The position numbers and the translations under genes are program-made. The notes under the pieces were generated by a model. It was given only the letters and a program-made list of their open reading frames with translations, searched no databases and was not told where the DNA came from. A stretch of 13,526 bases of DNA from a bacterium (lineage in GTDB: Bacteria; Vulcanimicrobiota; Xenobia; Xenobiales; Xenobiaceae), in assembly GCA_017444165.1 (NCBI GenBank), contig JAFSXH010000219.1, forward strand, positions 1 through 13,526, written 5' to 3'. Below, one piece after another: positions 6,783 to 12,779 of this stretch (position 1 is the first letter of the stretch; each line of letters starts with the position of its first letter).

Positions 6783-8003
6783 ATGGCTATAGATGGGGAT
6801 TTTATTCCCGCCCCTAAAAAGAAGAATAGAGATAGTTCCAGCTCCTCTGAAGCCGTCTCTGCTGTCAAGGACAAGGATACTAATAATAAGAGTACTGCCA
6901 ATGTTCTTGAGGTAAAATCTGCTCCTCCTAAGGAAGAACCTGTCAACAAAGTTGAGCCTAAAGTCGCTCCATCAGCAGAAGAAGTTCAATCGACAATTGC
7001 CAGAGGCGAAGAGACACAACCCGCTCCTGCCTGGCATGGCTTTCTCTATTATACCTGGTGGCTCGTCAAGTTTGCAGTGACGACTCTGGTTTTAGTTACT
7101 TCGATCTCATTCGGAACGATTTTAGGCATAACTATTTATAGAACCTATTTTGCTATTCCTGAAGAGGTAGAAGTACCAGCCATTCAAGGTAAGAATTTTT
7201 TGGAAGCTAACGAAATTTTGAAAAAAGCTGGTTTAAGGTTGCGTATCGAGGAAGGAAAACATACGGGTAAATTTCCTAATCGAGTGATCATTTCTCAAGA
7301 ACCTGCTCCAGGGAAATCTGTGCGCAAAGAACGCGAAATTTTAGCCGTGGTTAGTTTGGGACCAGAACGTTATAAGGTTCCCGTTTTGAAGGGACATAAT
7401 CTACGTGAAGTCAAAAAAATGCTCAATAACAATAAGTTGATATTGGGCAAAGTTACTTATGTGCAAAAGGATAGCAATAGGCCTGAAGAGGTTATAGATC
7501 AAAAACCAGTTGCTGGAAGTTTCGTAACTAAGGGTGATAAGGTAGATATAACCATAAATAAAGGTTTTGGTATGGCTAAAGTAGTTGTTCCAGACTGTAG
7601 AGAGAGACCCTTGGCTAAAGCTTTACCCCTTTTAGAAAAGGTCAATTTAAATGTCGGAAAAGTTACCTGGTCCGTCTCCGAAAACAATGTTGCGGGCAGA
7701 GTACTCTCTCAAAGTCCTCCTAGCGGCAGTGACGTTATGAGTGATACAGATGTGGAGTTAGAAGTCTCCTTGGGTAGTTCAGGCAAACATATCATACGCA
7801 AGCGCAAGATGGAGATCTTCCTGCCTGCTGGCAGTGAACCACAAGATCTTCAAGTCATCCTCTCCAACGACCAAGGACAAGAAGAGATCTATCGTGCTTC
7901 TCACGTTATGGGTGATTCTGTAAAATTGTGGGTGACTGGTTTACCTAATAGCACTATAGAAGTTTATGTAAATAGCAAACTGTTTATGAGGGATAATCTC
8001 TAA
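6783..8003 (+). CDS. Membrane-anchored PASTA-repeat protein without kinase domain
   Basis: The product is 406 residues from the ATG at 6783 (ribosome site AGAGGA). Residues 1 to about 85 are Lys/Ser/Glu/Pro-rich and probably disordered in the cytoplasm. One membrane segment follows the Trp pair in YYTWWLVKF, at about 90-120. Three PASTA domains then start near EEVEVPAI, RYKVPVLK and AKVVVPDC, each with the closing VxVSLG or VDITINKG type strand. The last 65 residues, from KHIIRKRKMEIFLPAG, form a separate beta-rich domain; I recall similar tails after the last PASTA repeat of some clostridial PrkC kinases. The gene starts 66 bases after the kinase stop and ends 1 base before rpe, so the three are almost certainly co-transcribed. 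A role as co-receptor or peptidoglycan-binding partner of the kinase is inference. PASTA-only membrane proteins are less common than PASTA kinases or PBPs. Confidence 0.88.
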   Translation: MAIDGDFIPAPKKKNRDSSSSSEAVSAVKDKDTNNKSTANVLEVKSAPPKEEPVNKVEPKVAPSAEEVQSTIARGEETQPAPAWHGFLYYTWWLVKFAVTTLVLVTSISFGTILGITIYRTYFAIPEEVEVPAIQGKNFLEANEILKKAGLRLRIEEGKHTGKFPNRVIISQEPAPGKSVRKEREILAVVSLGPERYKVPVLKGHNLREVKKMLNNNKLILGKVTYVQKDSNRPEEVIDQKPVAGSFVTKGDKVDITINKGFGMAKVVVPDCRERPLAKALPLLEKVNLNVGKVTWSVSENNVAGRVLSQSPPSGSDVMSDTDVELEVSLGSSGKHIIRKRKMEIFLPAGSEPQDLQVILSNDQGQEEIYRASHVMGDSVKLWVTGLPNSTIEVYVNSKLFMRDNL

Positions 8004-8004
8004 A

Positions 8005-8649
8005 ATGAATAAAGTTCTCGTTTCCGCTTCTGTCTTGTCGGCTGATTTTCTTCACTTGGCCGAAGATGTCAATAAAGTTATCACTGCTGGTACAGATCAG
8101 CTCCATTTAGATGTTATGGATGGCCATTTTGTACCCAATTTGAGTTTTGGGGTTCCCGTTATTGGAGCCTTAGCTAAGATGGGACTCTCCACTCCACTCG
8201 ATGCTCATTTTATGGTCAACAATCCTATGGATTATTTAGACCTGTGCGTCAAATCAAAAGTGGATATTATGACGATCCATGCTGAAGTCTGTCCCCATCT
8301 GCATCGCTGTTTAGGGGCTATTCGTCAGGCTGGTCTAAAAGCTGGAGTGGCCTTTAATCCTGGCACTTCGGTGGAGACTTTGGCTTACGTAAAAGATTTA
8401 GTCGATTTTGTGTTGATAATGAGTGTAAATCCAGGTTTTTCTGGGCAAAAGTTCATAAATTCTGCCTTAGATAAGATCGCTTTAGTGCGCAAGATGTTGG
8501 GCTCAGAGGTTCGTATTGGTGTAGATGGTGGAGTTACACCTCAGACGGCTCCCTTGTGCGTACAGGCAGGGGCAGATGTGTTAATTGCGGCTACAGCTAT
8601 ATTTGGCAAGGATGACTACTCCGAAGCGATCAGAGCAATTAGGGGTTAA
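8005..8649 (+). CDS. rpe: Ribulose-phosphate 3-epimerase
   Basis: The enzyme interconverts D-ribulose 5-phosphate and D-xylulose 5-phosphate in the cytoplasmic pentose phosphate pathway. The 214 residues match the usual length (about 210-230) of this TIM barrel. Family signatures are intact: SASVLSADF near the start, HLDVMDGHFVPN (34-45), DAHFMV (66-71), MSVNPGFSGQ (139-148) and VDGG (173-176). The metal and catalytic residues His34, Asp36, His68 and Asp174 are all present. The ATG is 1 base after the stop of the PASTA-only gene, with GAGGG inside that gene's end as ribosome site, so translation is probably coupled. Placing rpe downstream of a PASTA kinase matches the prkC-rsgA-rpe order of Firmicutes, here without rsgA. 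Function is sure. Confidence 0.98.
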   Translation: MNKVLVSASVLSADFLHLAEDVNKVITAGTDQLHLDVMDGHFVPNLSFGVPVIGALAKMGLSTPLDAHFMVNNPMDYLDLCVKSKVDIMTIHAEVCPHLHRCLGAIRQAGLKAGVAFNPGTSVETLAYVKDLVDFVLIMSVNPGFSGQKFINSALDKIALVRKMLGSEVRIGVDGGVTPQTAPLCVQAGADVLIAATAIFGKDDYSEAIRAIRG

Positions 8650-8675
8650 GCACAAGGTACAGTATTAGACGAAGT

Positions 8676-8703
8676 TTGACTAACATAACTTCAGGCATAA
8701 TGT
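8676..8703 (+). promoter_or_regulatory. Possible sigma-70-type promoter for the lipoprotein gene
   Basis: TTGACT (8676-8681) is followed after 16 bases by TAATGT (8698-8703); an overlapping CATAAT (8696-8701) is a better -10 hexamer but only 14 bases away. The site lies 30 bases before the ATG at 8733. It would let the lipoprotein gene be expressed apart from rpe. Confidence 0.35.
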
Positions 8704-8722
8704 ACGAGTTGTTGTTGAGATC

Positions 8723-8727
8723 GAGGA
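8723..8727 (+). promoter_or_regulatory. Ribosome binding site deciding the ATG start at 8733
   Basis: GAGGA lies 5 bases before the ATG at 8733. Starting there gives a clean lipoprotein signal peptide. The earlier in-frame starts TTG at 8676 and ATG at 8700 lack such a site and would place charged residues before the signal. Confidence 0.7.
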
Positions 8728-8732
8728 AATTG

Positions 8733-10046
8733 ATGAACGATAAGATTGGCAAATTTTTAAGAGCGGGAGTTTTGGCTGGAGCTATTTTTTGTTCTGGCTG
8801 TTCCCTCTTTGGTTATGTAGCCGCTGATCTTACAATTTCGATCACTAACGACAATAATGTGCTCATGTCTGTTGAGGGTAAGACAAACTTGCCTGATGAT
8901 ACTCCTGTGAGAATCTATCTCAAGGAACAGGATAAGGTCATTTCTAATGGAGATGCCGTTGTAGAAAAGGGTAGCTTTGTCGATACTATCGATCTCAGTT
9001 ATGCTCCAGGCAACACTGCCTTGACTTTAGAAGTTATAGTCGATCCTACTGAGGCTCCTGATAATGTCCAACGGATCATTGGAGAACACGGTGAGTTCAT
9101 GATCAGTGATCAATTGGAGGAATTAGGCAACACCAATTGTCTAGTGGAACGTTTGAGGATAGTTTTGCCGATGAGCAAGCGCAAAGTGGCGATTCGGCGT
9201 ATTCAATCTGGAGATTACGGTTTGGGCTTGGTAAGTTTAGAGAATATTATCGAGTCTGATCCCAATGATGAGGAAGCCAAAGCGTGGATGGCTGTCGCCT
9301 TGCTGAATAAAGATGCCAGTGAAAATACTGTAGGTTCTCGCGCTTATAATCTTCTCAGCTCGATAAAAATAAATAATTTACATGAACCCCTGCGAGGGAT
9401 GTGCATACACTGGAAAGAGCGTTGGGATCGCGAAGAGTCGATAGCTCGCAAAGAGAGAGAGCGCAAAGATGCTATTGCCAAAAATAAAGCTAAACTCAAT
9501 GCCACTAGATACTTAATTAAACCTGGTGAATATCTAGGTGGTGTTTTTATCGGGGCGGAGGCTAAAGAGGTTTATAGTCTGGCTGTACCAAAAAATTATC
9601 CTTCTCCCGATGCTACAGGTATTATAAAGTATAAGATGCCTGATCGTCCCATAACTGTTTATTTTGATAATTCCACTTCACGAGTTATAGAGATCTATAC
9701 TGAAGACGCAACTTTTAGTCTTGTGGGCAATATCGGAGTTGGGAGTACAGTCTCTAGTGTAAAGAAACATTTTCCCGATGGTCGTTTGCGCATGGATGAG
9801 GATGAGTACCAACCTGACGGTATGATCTTGGCTTTTGGAAATTATTCTTGTCCTGAAGGGATCATATTTAAGATTAAGCGACTGTGTACTAACGATGGCT
9901 TGATTGTTAAGAATGCAGTTGTAGGTATGTCAGTAGTAGCTCCTTTTGCCCTTCCTGAGGAAGAGATTGAAGAGACTATAGAGGAGAACGAAGGGTCGAT
10001 TTTGGGAAATACCGATTATCCTCAAGCACAGACTAAAGGCAAATAG
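8733..10046 (+). CDS. Lipoprotein of unknown function with beta N-domain, TPR-like helices and novel C-domain
   Basis: The 437-residue product starts MNDKIGKFLRAGVLAGAIF and continues CSGC, a lipoprotein signal with Cys23 as likely lipid site; position -3 is Cys rather than Leu, which is unusual. Residues about 30-140 alternate hydrophobic and polar residues like an immunoglobulin-type beta domain (ISITNDNNVLMSVEGKT). Residues about 147-195 look like one or two TPR-type helices (GDYGLGLVSLENIIESDPND). Residues about 226-260 form a strongly charged helix rich in Arg, Lys and Glu. The rest, from LIKPGEYLGGVFIGAEAKEV to about 400, is a beta-rich domain of no family I recognise, and the tail is acidic. 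It is 83 bases after rpe and has its own possible promoter. Envelope location is well supported; role is unknown. Confidence 0.8.
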   Translation: MNDKIGKFLRAGVLAGAIFCSGCSLFGYVAADLTISITNDNNVLMSVEGKTNLPDDTPVRIYLKEQDKVISNGDAVVEKGSFVDTIDLSYAPGNTALTLEVIVDPTEAPDNVQRIIGEHGEFMISDQLEELGNTNCLVERLRIVLPMSKRKVAIRRIQSGDYGLGLVSLENIIESDPNDEEAKAWMAVALLNKDASENTVGSRAYNLLSSIKINNLHEPLRGMCIHWKERWDREESIARKERERKDAIAKNKAKLNATRYLIKPGEYLGGVFIGAEAKEVYSLAVPKNYPSPDATGIIKYKMPDRPITVYFDNSTSRVIEIYTEDATFSLVGNIGVGSTVSSVKKHFPDGRLRMDEDEYQPDGMILAFGNYSCPEGIIFKIKRLCTNDGLIVKNAVVGMSVVAPFALPEEEIEETIEENEGSILGNTDYPQAQTKGK

Positions 10047-10103
10047 ATTGTGCCTGTGAGTTTTTGTAGCTATTTGTGTACTGTTTATTTTGGGAGGTAT
10101 TAA

Positions 10104-10832
10104 ATGGAAAGTTTTGTCGCTTCTAGAGCTCAGTATAAGTATGCCTATTCTATGCGCGATTTTACCAGTGTTGTAATTCCTGAAGGTGTAACTAGTATCG
10201 GTTATATGGCTTTTGAAGAGTGTCACAATTTGGAAAGTATCGTAATACCTGACAGTGTGACTAGTATAGAATATTCAGCCTTCGAAAGATGTGGTAGCTT
10301 AAAAAATATTATTATTCCCAGTAGTGTGAGAGAGATAGGGATGGGGGCTTTCATCTTTTGTAGCAGTTTAGAAGAGATTGTACTTCCCGAAGGTTTAAGC
10401 GATATTAAAACCGCCACGTTTAGGGAATGTGTAAAATTGGAAAAAGTTGTGCTTCCCCAAAGTTTGCAGACCATCGGACCTAGTGCTTTTTGGAACTGCT
10501 CTAAGTTGCGGGATATAAACATACCCAATGGAGTTACTACAATAAGTAGCAGTGCTTTTCATGGTTGTTGTACTCTTAGCAAAATTGTAATTCCCAGCGG
10601 CGTTTCTATTATAGAAGAAGATACCTTTAGAAAGTGCAGTGGTTTGAAAGATGTTGTTATCAATGAAGGTGTAGAAGAGATAGGTAACTTGGCTTTTGCT
10701 GAGTGTACTAGTTTGAAGAGTATAACAATTCCTGACAGTGTGAAAAAGATCAGTGCAAGTGCTTTCCAGGGTTGTTGCGATCTTTTAATAAATCGCGGAG
10801 GCTTAATTGAGCGATTTGGCGATACAAATTGA
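10104..10832 (+). CDS. BspA-type leucine-rich repeat protein without signal peptide
   Basis: The ATG at 10104 follows GGGAGG by 6 bases, an excellent ribosome site. The 242 residues are built from nine consecutive 23-residue repeats from about residue 14 to 220. The consensus is [IV]x[IL]Px[GS][VL]xxIxxx[AT]Fxx[CG]xxL, for example IVIPDSVTSIEYSAF. This is the LRR_5/BspA type, a right-handed solenoid used for protein binding in surface adhesins of oral and gut bacteria. Unlike typical family members it has no signal peptide, lipobox, membrane anchor or cell-wall sorting signal, so by sequence it is cytoplasmic or exported by an unseen route. A Cys in nearly every repeat forms a ladder along the solenoid, the usual place for Cys or Asn in LRRs. 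It lies 57 bases after the lipoprotein gene. Confidence 0.92.
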   Translation: MESFVASRAQYKYAYSMRDFTSVVIPEGVTSIGYMAFEECHNLESIVIPDSVTSIEYSAFERCGSLKNIIIPSSVREIGMGAFIFCSSLEEIVLPEGLSDIKTATFRECVKLEKVVLPQSLQTIGPSAFWNCSKLRDINIPNGVTTISSSAFHGCCTLSKIVIPSGVSIIEEDTFRKCSGLKDVVINEGVEEIGNLAFAECTSLKSITIPDSVKKISASAFQGCCDLLINRGGLIERFGDTN

Positions 10833-10844
10833 GCTACCAAAAAT

Positions 10845-10873
10845 TTGAACTTTCTAAAGGATGTATTTAATCT
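10845..10873 (+). promoter_or_regulatory. Candidate promoter of the structured leader and Cys-rich gene
   Basis: TTGAAC (10845-10850) and TAATCT (10868-10873) are separated by exactly 17 bases, the preferred sigma-70 spacing. Transcription would begin near 10880, just before the GC-rich structured stretch. The -10 hexamer matches the consensus at only three positions, so this is tentative. Confidence 0.4.
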
Positions 10874-10884
10874 AGATAGAAAAC

Positions 10885-10973
10885 GGGCGGCGCGTTGTTG
10901 TGACGCCTCGCTTGTCATCCCGCTAGGGCGAGAGGCGAAAATTTACCGATGGATCGCCGCTTAAAATCGGTAA
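10885..10973 (+). ncRNA. Candidate structured leader RNA with possible pseudoknot
   Basis: Three perfect pairings are visible. Stem A: GCGGCG (10887-10892) with CGCCGC (10955-10960), extendable by two G-U pairs. Stem B: CGCCTC (10904-10909) with GAGGCG (10932-10937), enclosing an inner CCC/GGG pair at 10919-10921 and 10926-10928. Stem C: TTACCGAT (10943-10950) with ATCGGTAA (10966-10973). The 3' arm of stem A lies in the loop of stem C, so A and C either make a pseudoknot or exclude each other. Bases 10884-10937 are 38/54 G+C, far above the surroundings. It sits directly after a candidate promoter and ends 30 bases before the next start codon, as a cis-regulatory RNA would. A dispersed palindromic (REP-like) element is the main alternative. 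No known riboswitch class is recognised. Confidence 0.45.
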
Positions 10974-11003
10974 TCCCCCATAAATACAGGAGATATTAAG
11001 AAG

Positions 11004-11297
11004 ATGGCATACAGGCCTTGTAGGTTCCGCAGTTCGGTTTTGGGTATATTTCAGTGTGAGAAGCACATGTTCCAGCATTCCAGCCCCGAGATCTACAGCG
11101 AACTATACGATTTTTGCTATGATAAGGTTCCTGATCGCTTCTGCGGCTATGTTGATTTTGGTTTTAGTTTAGATGGTGAAGCTCCTAGAATTTTCATCAA
11201 CTGCACCCACCCATATCAGTCGCGTCCTCTGGAAAGTTTCCGTGAGTGCTTAGAAGATTGTGACTATCATGACAAAGAGGGTGAATCTCTCGGCTAG
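11004..11297 (+). CDS. 97-residue cysteine-rich protein, possible radical SAM substrate
   Basis: The ATG at 11004 follows AGGAG (10988-10992) by 11 bases, slightly long. The product has seven cysteines (6, 18, 38, 47, 67, 82, 86) and many aromatic residues, no signal peptide and no membrane segment. The C-terminal third, ending ECLEDCDYHDKEGESLG, is acidic with a CxxxC pair. I recognise no family. It is preceded by a structured leader and followed by a strong terminator, then by a radical SAM/SPASM enzyme with a peptide-binding RRE-like domain. That layout suggests a RiPP precursor or a small partner protein. Against this, it lacks a Gly-Gly leader boundary or a clear core repeat, and the middle (YVDFGFSLDGEAPRIFINC) looks like strands of a folded protein. 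Confidence 0.7.
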   Translation: MAYRPCRFRSSVLGIFQCEKHMFQHSSPEIYSELYDFCYDKVPDRFCGYVDFGFSLDGEAPRIFINCTHPYQSRPLESFRECLEDCDYHDKEGESLG

Positions 11298-11344
11298 CTG
11301 TTTTGCAAGAGTTGGTGCCTTGACAGTCACCATACCCAGTGTGG

Positions 11345-11381
11345 AAGCGACTTGAGGTATCGTTCTCAAGCGCTTTTTTTT
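11345..11381 (+). terminator. Strong intrinsic terminator or attenuator before the radical SAM gene
   Basis: AAGCG-A-CTTGAG (11345-11356) pairs with CTCAAGCGCTT (11365-11375) with one bulged A and an 8-base loop, followed by an uninterrupted T-run to 11381. It ends transcription after the 97-residue gene, 27 bases before the radical SAM start. No convincing promoter lies between the two, so partial read-through probably supplies the enzyme. TACTAT at 11381-11386 could be a lone -10 box, but no -35 stands at the right distance. Confidence 0.85.
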
Positions 11382-11408
11382 ACTATACGGACAGAGTAAT
11401 GACTTGGC

Positions 11409-12764
11409 ATGAGTTTGCATTATGACGTTAAGGTTTCCGATGAGGAATTAAAGAGTCGAGCAAGTGCTGAATGTGTGGTGAGGCGCGAGTCTAAAGGTTG
11501 TCTAGTTTACAACAGGAAGGGCAACTGTTATATTCCTTTTGATGATTTGGGATTAGAAATATTCTTAACTTGTAACAGTTGTAGTCCAGACAGGCCTGTT
11601 GACTTTGAAAGTATATATGAAAAGCGTTTTCGAACTGTTGACAAGAGTGCTTTCTGGCAGTTTATTTATCTTTGTAAATCTGTAGGCCTCATGAATGAGG
11701 ACGGACACTTTAACGGCTACATCCTCGATAATAAAATTATCAAAGATGTGAAACATTTTTGCGCTCCTAGCAGTGTCACCCTACAACTCACTAGGTATTG
11801 CAATTTTAGATGTCCGCATTGTTGGGCTAGTGCTGGCAGACCTAGAGAGAATGAGTTGACGGATATAGAGCTAAAGAACTTGTTTACGCAAATGTCCGAT
11901 ATGGGTGTTTTTATCCTTGATATAGGCAGTGGTGGGGAAGCCATGGGTCGTGATGACTTTTTGGACATTTTGAAGATGGCTAAGGATACTTACGGTTTTA
12001 CAGTCAATGTCCACACTAATGCTTGTAATGTCACCAAATTCTCCGCTGCTAAGATGGCAAATTATGTAGATTCGTTCATTGTTTACATAGATGCGGGAAC
12101 GCAAAAAGTGTATGACAGTGTGCATGGTTGTGATCAATTCCGTAAAGCTTTCAGGTGTATAGATAATTTATTTAACGAGTGTAAGAGATCTAAGATATAT
12201 TTTCATGCCTCCATAACGAAAGATAATTTTGGTGACATTCCTAATATAATTAAAAAGACTGAAGATAATAATGCTGACGGTCTCATCTTCGATGTGGCTT
12301 TACCTGTAGGCAGAGCATTGCAAAACTTAGATAAGATCCTCTCTAGAGATGATGTCCTCGGTTGTATAAAGAGCATTAACGATAGTATTGAAAATCACAA
12401 AAAATTAAAGATAACTTTAACTCCAACCGTACCTTCTCCGCGTCGAAATCGCTCTTTTGAAGGATTTGGCTGTGACTGTGCTAACCAATCTTGTTACATA
12501 ACTTCAGAAGGTTTAGTTTATCCTGCCGATATTTTGAGCGTATACTCTGGTTTTAAGTATTATGGCAATCTGCGTACTAAATCTCTCTTCGATATTTGGA
12601 ATGGTGATTTGCAGGAGTGGCGTTCTTCTATATCGGCCGATCTAGAGTGTAAGAGATGTCCCCATTATGCTTATTGTCGTGGTGGTTGCAGAGCTAGAAC
12701 TTATGTTTTAACTGGAGATCAGCGCAAAAAAGATCCCTACTGTTTCCTCAATACTAAGAAATAA
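11409..12764 (+). CDS. Radical SAM/SPASM peptide maturase with N-terminal PqqD-like (RRE) domain
   Basis: The 451-residue enzyme should reductively cleave S-adenosylmethionine with a [4Fe-4S] cluster and modify a peptide or protein. Residues 1 to about 105 resemble the PqqD/RiPP recognition element: a beta part with VVRRESKGCLVYNRKG, then helices ending YLCKSVGLMNEDG. The radical SAM core (about 118-330) has the CxxxCxxC motif with Cys131, Cys135 and Cys138 in RYCNFRCPHCW, and a GGE motif at 175-177. The SPASM region binds auxiliary clusters: Cys355, Cys357 and Cys362, then the canonical Cx2Cx5CxxxC at 414, 417, 423 and 427, with Cys445 as a further ligand. The relatives are PqqE- and AnSME-type enzymes. 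The ribosome site is weak. The preceding 97-residue gene is the nearest candidate substrate. The reaction (thioether, C-C link, epimerisation or other) cannot be deduced. Confidence 0.93.
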   Translation: MSLHYDVKVSDEELKSRASAECVVRRESKGCLVYNRKGNCYIPFDDLGLEIFLTCNSCSPDRPVDFESIYEKRFRTVDKSAFWQFIYLCKSVGLMNEDGHFNGYILDNKIIKDVKHFCAPSSVTLQLTRYCNFRCPHCWASAGRPRENELTDIELKNLFTQMSDMGVFILDIGSGGEAMGRDDFLDILKMAKDTYGFTVNVHTNACNVTKFSAAKMANYVDSFIVYIDAGTQKVYDSVHGCDQFRKAFRCIDNLFNECKRSKIYFHASITKDNFGDIPNIIKKTEDNNADGLIFDVALPVGRALQNLDKILSRDDVLGCIKSINDSIENHKKLKITLTPTVPSPRRNRSFEGFGCDCANQSCYITSEGLVYPADILSVYSGFKYYGNLRTKSLFDIWNGDLQEWRSSISADLECKRCPHYAYCRGGCRARTYVLTGDQRKKDPYCFLNTKK

Positions 12765-12779
12765 GGGTAGGTGAATCCA

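Noticed and set aside
9930..10918. Minus-strand frames opposite the lipoprotein end and the LRR gene
   Set aside because: They mirror the repeat periodicity of the LRR gene and have no starts with ribosome sites.
10885..10973. Structured stretch considered as a tRNA or as the terminator of the LRR gene
   Set aside because: There is no cloverleaf or TTCRA arm, and none of the three stems is followed by a T-run.
11004..11297. Small protein considered as a SCIFF-type ranthipeptide precursor
   Set aside because: SCIFF peptides are about 45 residues with six closely spaced cysteines near the C-terminus; here the seven cysteines are spread over 97 residues.
11320..11348. TTGACA as the -35 box of a promoter for the radical SAM gene
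   Set aside because: No acceptable -10 hexamer occurs 16-18 bases downstream, and the intrinsic terminator would follow at once.
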